A stretch of 64,000 nucleotides of DNA from positions 46,773,598 to 46,837,597 of the forward strand of contig NC_030385.2 of assembly GCF_001625215.2 (NCBI RefSeq). Direction: 5' to 3'. Below are positions 1-10,783 of the stretch, one piece after another. The notes beneath the pieces were generated by a model. That model saw nothing but the letters and a program-made list of their open reading frames with translations. It was not told where the DNA came from and ran no database searches. Origin of the DNA: Daucus carota subsp. sativus (lineage: Eukaryota > Streptophyta > Magnoliopsida > Apiales > Apiaceae). Made by a program: the position numbers and the translations under genes. Every line of letters starts with the position of its first letter. Position 1 is the stretch's first letter.

Positions 1-94
1 CTGAGCAATTGCTATATACAGTTTAGAATTAAATTAATTATATACTTTCCCAGATCAAAATCATCAATGAAAATGAACTTCACCAAAGAGCTCC

Positions 95-215
95 TGCTCT
101 AGTGGTACTGCCGTTACCTCCTTTATGGAGGTCGAGGGTTTAAGCCTTGTCGAAAGTAAAGTAGGTGGTGTGGGTGTGATTAAATCATCAAAATGATATT
201 TTAAAAAATAAAATA
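95..215 (+). repeat. Possible tRNA-derived SINE fragment
   Basis: The stretch contains TAGTGGTACTG, which resembles an RNA polymerase III A box, and about 40 bases later GGTTTAAGCC, which resembles a B box. An A-rich tail follows near 200-215. This order is typical of plant tRNA-derived SINEs. No target duplication was identified, so the boundaries are approximate and the call is tentative. It lies beyond the last exon I can place of the neighbouring P-loop gene. Confidence 0.3.
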
Positions 216-425
216 AAAATCACAGTATAACTTACTTCTGGTAATAGTTGCTTTGTTTAAGTGCATATAGCTCAAACAGATGTCGTGGGTTTGGCCCTAG
301 AACCTCAACAATCACATTCCACTACATTTCAAAAATATATTGTCAAAATTCAAATTAGCTCCAGTAATTGTAAAAAATATATTAGAAAGTCTACGAATTG
401 TCCTGTTCTACATAGTTGAGCCCAC

Positions 426-1567
426 CTCAGCAGGACTGAAATAATCATCAACCATATGGAGTTTACCCTCTTGAGGAGTCCATCCAAAGGTCTGCACGTT
501 AAGAAAATTTAAGATACATGGGGATATTTAAATGTTATTAAACATATCATACTTACTACAAATCTACATGGAACATGAGAATACTTGATGTTAATGAAGC
601 ATGTAAACTGCTGAAAAAATAAACCAACTATGTGGAAAAGCAATGTTTTAAAAAAGGAGGCGCTTTGGCTTTGAAAAGGACCAGACTAATGTGGCCCTTT
701 CGAACTTCATAATCACAACTGTGAGAGAACATAAAGATTGCACGACCCCTGGATAGTAGATAAACACAAAAGACGATGATTCATAGCCAACTTGTAAACT
801 GGTTACCTCTCGAGAAATGAATATATCTGGAAACCCAAAATCCATGTAAGCACGGTATGAGTAATAGCTGCACAACACTACTACATATCAACTTCTATAA
901 TTGCACACAAAATGAATAAAAGAACATGATGATACAACAATTTGAATATAAAAAAACAAGATACTTGTAACAGCTAATTGCTGTAAGTATGTACACTGCA
1001 CATGGACCAATTTGGTTGATAGGGTTAGCGACCATGTCTGACAATCGGAGTAAAACAACTTTTTGGCTCTATTTTTGTGATCATTATTTTATTATATTTT
1101 AGGAAACCAAAAAAGGGTTTAACCTTAAAGATGCTCTTAATTCATTAAAGTACTTCATGCATTGGGACAAACTATATATCCATGATCAAGGTATGCTTGA
1201 AACTCTCACATAAAATTAATTATCTTTTGACTCTTCTAAGAGCTTCAAATAAAAAAATTATTTGTTCCCATTTCAAATGTGTAGACGGATACACATATCT
1301 CGGCAATCTTCATATTTGCTAAGCAAGTTGTGGTTGGTCCCTAGAAAAAGTGACATTGAGGGTATATGAGTAGCAGGGTTACGAACTTGTGATAGAAACG
1401 TATCTAGTAGTGTTCATTATCTTTGTTACTATGATGCCCTTATATTAGGGTTTCATTCAGTAAATATATATGAGTATATGTACACATGAGAGGAGCCTCC
1501 TTTCTAACTACACACAATATACAACATTTATTATTCTATTCAACTTATATGTGTGTGTGTGTTGTGT

Positions 1568-1624
<57 letters not shown>

Positions 1625-3103
1625 ATGTATATGACTATATATTTTCAGAAGGGGATTGGCAATCGCCAAACATACGAACTAGCATTGAGTGATAACAAAC
1701 TGATGAGTAGTGATGGCTCAAATATTACTTCAACTATAAATGTCCTGTCCAAAAGAACATCGCAACTTAAAGAACTGCCATAAGCACATCATACTGGCCA
1801 GCGCCTATATTGATGGATAACAACAATAAATGCAAATGCAAACGCTAAAATCATAATGTGCAACAGAAATCACCTGTCAGATGTCAGAAGAATAACAGGG
1901 AGAATTCTTTCATTGGCGCCCAACGCTATAATCCTCCATATCAGACTGTCATGATACAATGATGCACGGACTGTTGTATCATCTACTAGTTCGGCATTCT
2001 TTAGGACATCGATATTGTTGATAACCAGTTTTGGCTAATCAATTACGGCACGAAGAAAAATTAGATAAAATTTATAAATTAGATCATCCTTTACAAATCG
2101 AAAACTAATAAATAAACTTTCACGGCGGCGCATGCATATAATTTGGTCATTACTTCAAAGTTTATCACTACACCTGTACAGTTTTAATTGAATTATTCTG
2201 CTTATGCAGTAATATGCTACAAAGAAGATACCGGATATCTACAAGAGTCAAGACCCATACCTGAAAGTAATCAAGTTCTGAAGCAGCAGACAAAAGTTCC
2301 AACAAAAGACAAGGCCAGTCAGTAGCCGAATTGGCCAACGACCTCGAAAACCCCCCTTTCTCATTCAACTCCCTAACAGCATTCCCTCTCCACTTCTGCT
2401 GCACTTTAATCACCTCTTTTGCCAACCTCAACGCCGCAACAGCTTCCCTATAATATGCACCCTCACCAACACTCAAACTCCTCCCCTTCTCCCCCACCCC
2501 CAAAACCCCCTTACTCCCCTCCACATCCCCTCGAACACTCAACCTAGACACTGCCCGCTCCCACAACTTCAACCCCGACATCTTACCAACCCTCCCACCC
2601 TCCCCTCCCAAAACCTGCTTAACAGACGCATTCAAATTGTGCCATTTACTCATAGTCTTATAAATTTGGTGAGAACTAATAGTCCCGAGTTCAATTCCCT
2701 TATAAGCCATCATCTCAAGACAATCATCAATCTGAGACGAAACATAATCAAGCCGCGGAGCCTTACAAACAGACCACGAAGCCCAGGGATACGAATGCCC
2801 GTGTTTCGGGTGATTCGACTCAATCGACTCCGCCAAGTCCACATACCCAGCCACATGCCCATCCTTATTCCAGTTCTCCATAAGCCCTGCAAAAACCCCA
2901 GAACACAGGTAAACAAGAATTCAAAAAACACATTAAGTAGAGAATTGTGGAATGAGATTACGTTCGAGGACGAGAGTGGTTTTGCCGACGCCGCGGGGGC
3001 CGTGGAGAATGAGCGGCTGCGGGACACGGTGGTGGTTGGCGTGGTTGTTGAGGATGGTCTCCAGGAGGGGTCGTGGGATTATTCGCCATGCTTTGTTCAC
3101 CAT
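426..3103 (-). CDS. P-loop NTPase (AAA-like ATPase) family protein, 5' part of gene
   Basis: Five exons on the minus strand join in frame: 3103-2962, 2886-2261, 2034-1874, 867-807 and 491-426, giving about 352 residues. The start at 3103 is the first ATG before the ATPase signature. Residues 34-43 (LHGPRGVGKT) form a Walker A P-loop, so the protein should bind and hydrolyse nucleotide. Exon 3 encodes PKLVINNIDVL, a plausible Walker B-like strand ending in an acidic residue. The sequence then runs through a serine-rich turn into FGWTPQE. Intron junctions are GT..AG, and each frame is closed by the next exon. The last placed exon ends at a GTGGGC donor with no stop before it, so the 3' end is either in unrecognised exons left of 426 or outside the window. 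The exact family is not recognised beyond a plant P-loop ATPase. The gene is divergent from the U11/U12-35K gene. Confidence 0.7.
1571..1612. repeat. (AT)n microsatellite in an intron
   Basis: About 21 uninterrupted AT units, followed by a short GTAT-rich tail. It lies in the long intron between exons 3 and 4 of the minus-strand P-loop NTPase gene. The reading frame across it is repeat translation and not a gene. Confidence 0.95.
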
Positions 3104-3159
3104 CTTACCGGACGCACGCCAGGTGCTTGCTCAAATGAGTTGAGTGAGAACCCTTGATG

Positions 3160-4755
3160 CCTACTTGCTCAATTGTTAAACCTCGGTGAATAACTTTGCT
3201 GCAAATGCAATCTGCATCGTGGATTGTTAAACCCACGGTAAATCAGGAGACCTAAATATTGATTTATATAATTGGGGTATTAACTAAATTCTAAATTGTG
3301 GGTTTCAAAAAAAAAAACTAAATTCCAAATTGTGAGTATTTAATTCATATATATACAAAAATAAATTATATTATACGGGTATATAATGTGTCCTTGACCA
3401 AACTTATATTCCCGAAATAAACGTTTATTTCTGAAAAACGTACATATAATCTTTTTTTTAAATAACTACTACATTCTTATATATTCTACAAAACAAATAT
3501 AAAACAGCTCCTTAGCATTTATATCTAAAAAAATTATAAAAAACGTATTTTTTAGAAGTATAAGCGCTTAAATTAATTTAAAGAAATTACACCAAACTGG
3601 CTTGGTATTTGGATCTAATAAAAATTTTATTTAAGAAAATTTACTATCTATACAGAGATGTGTAGATAGCATGTCTTCAACGTCTAGTAAAATGAAATTC
3701 TTCTCAAAATAACTTAAACAAAAAAGCAGAAATAATATATATATTGAGTAATATCATCTAATAAAATATTATCCAAATATACGATATATAGACCCGATTG
3801 TAATATGATGTAATCATCCCAGCAAAGAAAAAAATTAAATCAAAAGATATCTTCCAAAAAAGTATCTCTTTTTTGTCATAACTATATTAAATTGATGATT
3901 TCCGCATCACCAACATAGTTATTTAATTTTCCATTACACAATCCAACAAAAGATTTTAATTCTAAATTTGAAGTGTGAAAACAGAAATATGTAAGTCAAT
4001 AATAAAATTTAATCAAAAATATCATATCACCAATATGATTATTTAATTTTTCATATTATTTAAAATCAATTTATTTTTTCATATTTTTAATTTATAAATT
4101 ATAATCAATTTTATGTTATTTATATAATAAACTAACAAATTAACTTCTAAATTCGTAATTAATAAATTGCAATGAAGAGGCCTCTTTCTCTAATTTATTT
4201 TATTTTTCAAATATAATTTAATACAATTATATACAATCATTTTAAAAAAGAAAGTAATTGTTTTAGTTTGTAGTTGGTTTTTCTATAGTTTGTTTTGATT
4301 ATAGTTTGATTTCTCTTCATGGTGAGTTGTGAGAGTTGTTTTGGATTCATCGATGAAAACATTAGGGAATTGTATTTGTGGTTAATAGCTCAAAGGGAGT
4401 TTTTGAAAAAGATGATGAACACAGAGCAAGCTCGTTTATTTGTCTCATCTGTAACCATCGTCAATTTCAACATCGCTTATTTGTCTCATCTTGGGTATGA
4501 AGACATGCATGCTAATTTTTTCTATGTTTGTCAATTTCAACATCGCTTATTTGTGTCATCTTGGGTATGAAGACATGCATGTTAATTTTTTCTATGTTTG
4601 TTGGACTGCTTTATGGTTATTATTTATTGAATTATTATTTTTTTCAAAAAAAAATAAAATGATTTTTTTTTATCATAACATCAGTGATTTTCATAACTAA
4701 AAAATTATAAATGTCTAATGACTTAATTTTAAACTTTTCTAAAAAAAAAGTTAAT
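3160..4755. other. AT-rich intergenic region between divergent genes
   Basis: This stretch separates the start of the minus-strand P-loop gene from the first exon of the plus-strand U11/U12-35K gene and must contain both promoters. It is strongly AT-rich with many A and T runs. Apart from the tandem duplication at 4461-4600 I see no gene, TIR pair or RNA. A weak open frame from 4319 includes that duplication and has no recognisable domain. Confidence 0.6.
4461..4600. repeat. 70-bp tandem direct duplication
   Basis: Two near-identical copies start with TCAATTTCAACATCGC at 4461 and 4531, an offset of 70 bases. They differ at only a few positions, such as TTGTCTC against TTGTGTC and GCTAATT against GTTAATT, so the duplication looks recent. 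It lies about 260-400 bases upstream of the first exon of the U11/U12-35K gene. Confidence 0.9.
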
Positions 4756-4858
4756 TTTAAGCTAAGGGGCCGCTAAAAACCTTGGCCGAGGGCACTTGTT
4801 CTGAGCACCGTGTTTCACCGGACCACCGAGGCACCGCCTACACCTCCTTCCTGATTCA

Positions 4859-7800
4859 ATGTAAGTCATCTTACCACCTATACTAGTAACGCTTAAACAA
4901 TTCGCATCTCAATATATTTTTATTTGTATATTCCTCAGAATTAATTTATTTATCTCACTTAACATGTGAGTTCTACATACACGGTGTTTTGATTATCACA
5001 AGAAGTGTTTTAGCTGTTAATGATTAGGTGTAGTTTTAACAAAGGCTGAATTAAATAACCCACAAGCTGATTAGTGTGTGTATTGTGTAGGGCTGTCAAC
5101 AGGGAGAAGATTAGTTCTGTATTTTATGCAGATACGTATCATCCAATTCAATCGGGGAGCATCGATGGAACTGATGTTCTTCCTCATGATAATGCTGTTT
5201 ATCGAGCCCACCTTTGTTCTCTAGCTTCCTTATGTATGCTTTAATTTTGCTAAGTGTGATTTGTTTCTTGTATTTGTTATGTGTATATGTTTATATGTTT
5301 ATGTGATTTTGGCTGGTTTTGTAGATGACCCGTTCGGAGATCCTAAGGTTAGTGGAGACCCTTATTGCACAATTTTTGTTGGTCATCTCTCTCACCTCAC
5401 TACTGAAGAAACTCTTCACAAGGTCTCTCTCTCCCTCTCCCAATTTTGTTAGATATAATTGTCTCTCTCTCTCCGTTTTGTTATATATAATTGTTTGTAT
5501 ATGAATTTTTAGTTTCTATACAAAATTATCTAGTCTATCAAGTACAGACTGATGATTTTTACTATTGAATCTGGTTATTTGTTGAGTTTGCAGGCTAGAA
5601 TGTTTTTTCCTTAAGCATACTTATGTGAACATTTTCTATACGATAAAAGAATAAATGAGTGCTTTTTATGGGTTTTGATAAAATGGATGATACGGATGGT
5701 TTGTGTTTTCAGGCTATGAGCAAATTTGGCAATGTGAAGAATCTGAGATTGGTTAGACATATTGGTAACTGCTTCTTTGCTTATACATACTTATTCATTA
5801 GAAGTTTTTGCTTAAACTTAAAGATTAAGTGCTGTTTTACCTTGTTTCGCCTAGGAGTTAAAACTCTAATACTCAAGAGACACAAATCTTGTTAGCTGAT
5901 CTGCTGTGCCTTTACAAGTACCCATAATGTGTAGTGATCTCTGCCCAACCTTGTCAGGAAGTGGTGAATTCCTGAACTGTTTTGTGACTGTTTTTGTATT
6001 TTCTGGTAAATATAATGGTCTTCTGAATTGAACAGATATATATTTTCTGTTAGCTTTCCTATAAAACAATTTTTTAAAATTCTAGTTCGTAGTATTTAAA
6101 AGAGAGAAATAGATAATAGGCCTACCTCAATGACTTCGCCGAAGCTGCAAAGTACATCCGTAGGCATTCTATAAGAAAAACTTGGTTTTGGTCTAATATA
6201 GTTTTGTTTTTGCAAGCCACTCTCTTCAGTTAGCAGTTAACACATATGTAATTAGGCGCATACTCGCTATATTGATGTCTGATTTGCAGTAACCGGAGCA
6301 TCGCGTGGTTATGCCTTTGTGGAGTTTGAAACTGAGAGGGAAATGCGACGAGCATATGAGGTTATTTTATTGTGTCCTTTAATTTGTGATGGTTACTGTC
6401 TTTAAAATCACTTCATGCCCTCCAAGTGTTTTTTAATCGCACATCTTGAGTAATAAATCTGATTGTGGTTTTGTTATATTGCCTCACCAGCCAGGGAAAA
6501 TAGTAGAATACAGTGTTCATCTGAAAAAGTAGCAACTTAACCGGATCTACTTCTATTTAGAAAAGTTTTGCTCTACTTATTTTTGTGCCATGTAAAATTA
6601 CCCACAAGTTCAGGCTGTAAAATGAAGTAAAGAGAGGATAAACAAATAAATTTTTTTACTATGATCATTATCATTATTACTAATGTTTTGTGTTTACTTG
6701 TTAAAACTTTGAATTAGACATTTCTTCCTCTTTAATACCTCTCTCGTAACCCACAACAATAAACAGACACCCTCTGCAAACTATTTTTTCTTGGGGTTGC
6801 TTCGTTTTCCTTCCGATAAACATATGAAGACATGTACTTTATTCTTACTCTAATAACAGTTAAAAACATTTTACATGTAATGTGAGTACCACTTGTGAAA
6901 GCATTACAGCCACTAAAATTATATCCTATATGTAATTAGACTAAGTAAGTGACGTGGTTCATTGTCAGGGATAAAACTGTCATAGGTAAGAGTGTTACCA
7001 GAAGAAATTATTAAGGTTCGAGCCCTCACAACTACAAAAAAGTAACTCATTATTATTGTGAAGAAAAGAGAGCTATTTTGTATTATAATTGTGTAAGCAT
7101 AAATATTAGAATTAAATAAATTATGTAAGTTGCTTATATGTAATAAAAATATAGATAAATAGAAATCATTTAGTCGTAGCATTCTATTAAAATAATGTTT
7201 TATAATATGAATGTATTTTAAATAAAAATAGCAGCAAGTGAAATATACAAAACTTATATCCTAAATTTTTGTAATATGTTTGTATTGAAAATAAAAATTA
7301 CAAGTATATATTTGGTAAAATAAAATATATTGTGATGAATTTACAAATGGTATTGAATTTTATTTAAAATATTATTAAAAAATAATTTGTTAAAAGGTAC
7401 CCATGCTTTGCACGGGGTATAAGCTAATAATGGTAAATTGACTAAATCTTCGCTTCATTTGTATATTGTAAATGCAACTTACCTGACTAAACAATTAATT
7501 TGTAAAAAATCCAAAGAAGATAGATAGGTGACGTATAATTTTATGTAGTGTCTATATATCCGATTGTCAGACTTGATATATCTGAAAATTCTAAAATAGT
7601 GTTTATTAATAATCAAGTGTATGGCAAATATAATTTTGTAGCAAAAATTACAATTAAACTTATGTTGAACATGATCTGTAAATGGGCCCTGAAGCATATT
7701 TTGTCAGGCCATTATTCCCTGTAAAGGGTAAAATTGACCCCTGATGCTTTTATATTATCCTGAGTGCAGGATGCTCACCATTCACTCATTGATGATTCTG

Positions 7801-10627
7801 AAATAATCATTGACTACAATAGGCAGCAGTTGATGCCAGGGTGGATACCAAGAAGATTAGGTTGTTAACATTTTTTCCTTCCTTTATGATTCTGTTGTTT
7901 AGGAAGATTAAATCTGTGAACTTTATTGTGGTAGGAGGGGGACTTGGTGGTAAGAAGGAATCTGGGCAGCTCCGCTTTGGAGGGCGTGAAAGACCATTTC
8001 GAGCTCCGCTGTATGAATTACTTTTTACTATATTAGTACTTGTTGTATGGATTGCTTTCGTTTAAACTAATAGCTGAAGGTGCTTCTCATCTATGTTCAT
8101 TACTTCATTTATGTCCTCGAGCTAAATGATTTCACATTTTTGACATTTTAATTAATGATCATATGCGTTATTTTGTTAAATAAGTCTGATGGACAAGTCT
8201 TGTAAATTCTAATGGTATATCGCTAAAGCTATAGATTGCAAGTGGCCCATGTTACATCATGGTTTTCACTTGTTTGCGTACAAAAATTAAATAGCGCAAT
8301 GAAAGGAAGTTCTTAAGGGAAAATTATGATAATATGTTCTCAGTTTATGGCAGAAACTACAACAGCCAAAATAAGGCTTTAAGCAACCTTATAAGCTTAT
8401 TCCATGTGTGTGTATACGTACATATAAAAAGAGAAAGTGGATGGAGAAGCTTCTGAGTTTTTACTTTGTTGATTTACAATAACATTTTTTAAGAGGAAAG
8501 TGCACTTTAAAATACCATAATTTAAAAGCCACCACTCGCACTACTGTTATTTGTTTTTTGATCCAGTATGTGTATTGTCGTCAACTTCACCGAACTCCGT
8601 TAGCTAGAGTTAGTTAGGCTAAGGGGTAAAAAAAAACATCTGTTCATATAAAAATCAATATCTGTTCAGTAAATCACTCACTACATATGTGTGTTTGTAT
8701 GTATAGTATTCCATCTCTCACATGAACTGCCCACATCTGCACATTATCTGATCTATTTTGCCCATATGAAGACAAAAATGTGCAGATCTATCTACGACGT
8801 GAATTAACTTGTTTCCAAATAAAAGTTATAAAAACTGAAGATTTTTGGCAAATATCTATTCGAGTTTCTTCGGCTGAAGATTATTAATTCTTTCCGTCTG
8901 AAATAGGAAAGAATAGAAATTTTATGTTGTTAATCATTGTATATTAATTTTCAGTGCTTTCTATGTATATGTGTGTGTTGGTGTAGATATGTTTTGTTTT
9001 TCAATGAGGAGCTTAGTAATGGAATAAGTGTAATATGAATTGTTATAAGTTTAGATTGACATGAAAGTAGTACAGAGTAAGAGAAATTAGGGTTTATTGA
9101 TATTGGGGGAAGGGGGAAGGAGGAATGGGCTATTTAGGTTTGAATTCGGGTAGTAATGAGAGTAAAAAAGACAGAAAAGAGAGTTTGAGCAGAGAGCGGC
9201 AGAAATAGAGAGATTAGAAGTAAAAAACCCTAGGGTGAGAAAGGAGAAGAATCAGTTATAGAGAGAAGAAAGAGAGCATTGGTAAAAATACTATCATTTT
9301 CATATATAAATTGAAACGCACACACAATTCCTGTATTTATTGGCATGTAAGTGAAATGATCAGAATGCCCTTACTAAGTACTAATACCATTTACTACTAC
9401 TACTTGTGACTATTATATACTATTGTGCTGCAGTCCTGACATTAATCTGACCTGTGACTCCACCAGTTCTCCACGGAGATAGGTTTTCTGTCAATTATTC
9501 AATTGTGTAACTCATTTCTTCCCAACTCCTATTTTGTTGCTTCCACTTTGTCAGCGTTTTGTGTGGATTGTGTGCTGAAGCTGACTCATATTTAAGATGT
9601 TCATATTCATGATCTATTCTGTATTTTGTAATAGTAGTTATATATACATGTTTTCTGTGCATTCCGTATCTGAACTAATTAATGGACCTGTCGTAAAGTA
9701 GGCGAATGTGTTTCTGCCTGTCTTAAATGCAGGCAACACCGCGTAGAGGGTGTATCTGAACTGAAATGGAAGTAGTATATTACTTATACTTTCCGCTTAT
9801 AGTGAACTTCATATGTTTTTCTTTATTGGAACAGACGACCTATTCCTTTTGATGATCTAAAAAAGCTTGGTATTCCACCTCCTCCAGAAGGAAGATACAT
9901 GTCACGCTTTCAGGTATTCATCCACTGAAAAAAAATTGATTTGACAATTTTTTGAGCAAGTCCATGGGCTCATGCAACTAAATTGTTTCTAGCCCACTGT
10001 TTGTTCACAAGTATTTATCAGTATTGATTGGTCATAGAGTGGACTCTTGTACTAAAATAATAATTATATTTATATTTCTCGTGCAACTAAATTGTTTCTA
10101 GCTTAGTGTTTGTTCGCAAGTATATATCAATATTGACCGGTCATTATTAATGGAATTGACTCTGGTACTAAACTACTAGTTATATGTCAATTTCAGCTTT
10201 CTGATTTTTACTGGCCAACTTCAGACATAGCCTTTTTCTGTTTGCTCTATCTTTACAGATTCCATCACCGCCTCGTAGGAAGAGGTCTTCTGGGGATAGA
10301 GAAGACAGGCATTACAAAAGTGAGAGGTCTTCTGTTGAAAAAGATAGGTATCACAAAAGTGAAAGGCAAAGGAAGCATTCTCATCGACATGCGAGGTCTG
10401 CTAGTCGAGAACAGTTATCTGATGAAAGAAATTCAGTTGAGAGGGAAGATAGATCTCATAAATCTGACCGACACAGGAAATATTCTGGTCAACCTGAGAG
10501 AAGAAGTTCTAGGAGTCATGATCGGTCATCTGATGCAAGAAGCTCTGTCGAGAGAGAATACCGCTCACATAAGCGCCACAAACACAGCAAACATTCTTCT
10601 GGACATGATTCACATGACATTCGATAG
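4859..10627 (+). CDS. SNRNP35: U11/U12 small nuclear ribonucleoprotein 35 kDa protein
   Basis: Component of the U11/U12 di-snRNP of the minor (U12-type) spliceosome in the nucleus. Exons are 4859-4860, 5091-5233, 5325-5422, 5713-5764, 6290-6360, 7770-7860, 7935-8010, 9835-9913 and 10259-10627, giving 326 residues. Family hallmarks are [18 protein letters not shown] near the N-terminus and one RRM at about residues 64-140, with RNP2 IFVGHL and RNP1 RGYAFVEF. A conserved block [19 protein letters not shown] follows, then a C-terminus rich in Arg/Ser/His/Lys (last ~120 residues). The start codon is split: exon 1 ends in AT before a consensus GTAAGT donor, and the next exon begins with G, giving MAVNREK. 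All donors are GT, and none has the ATATCCTT U12-type consensus. The tail faces the AP180 gene 156 bases away. Confidence 0.93.
7400..7427 (+). mobile_element. 3' terminus of a non-autonomous Helitron relic
   Basis: CCCATGC, a TTT loop and GCACGGG form a 7-bp stem with one A-C mismatch, consistent with a G-to-A change in an original CCCGTGC. Ten bases later the sequence ends CTAA and is followed by T. A 3' hairpin followed by CTRR and a T is the classic Helitron 3' end. The 5' end was not located. The relic sits in intron 5 of the U11/U12-35K gene, and its terminus resembles that of the large Helitron at 44463-44490. Confidence 0.7.
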
Positions 10628-10783
10628 GGTTGTGTATAGGAAACCTGGCTAACTAATATGGGTCAGTGTATCTTAATTATCACAAAGAGTTGGAAAATAA
10701 TCTATATACATGATCTTTGTGATTGCTAACTGAAAACAATCTACACCAGTGTAAAAGTTACATGGCTAGAATGAATTTATAGA

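Noticed and set aside
1553-1783. 76-codon frame beginning in the AT microsatellite
   Set aside because: Its N-terminal half is translation of the dinucleotide repeat and it lies in an intron of the minus-strand gene.
2639-3157. Plus-strand open frame of 172 codons
   Set aside because: It overlaps the P-loop NTPase exons on the opposite strand. The minus strand shows a Walker A motif and consistent splice sites, and the plus frame has no domain.
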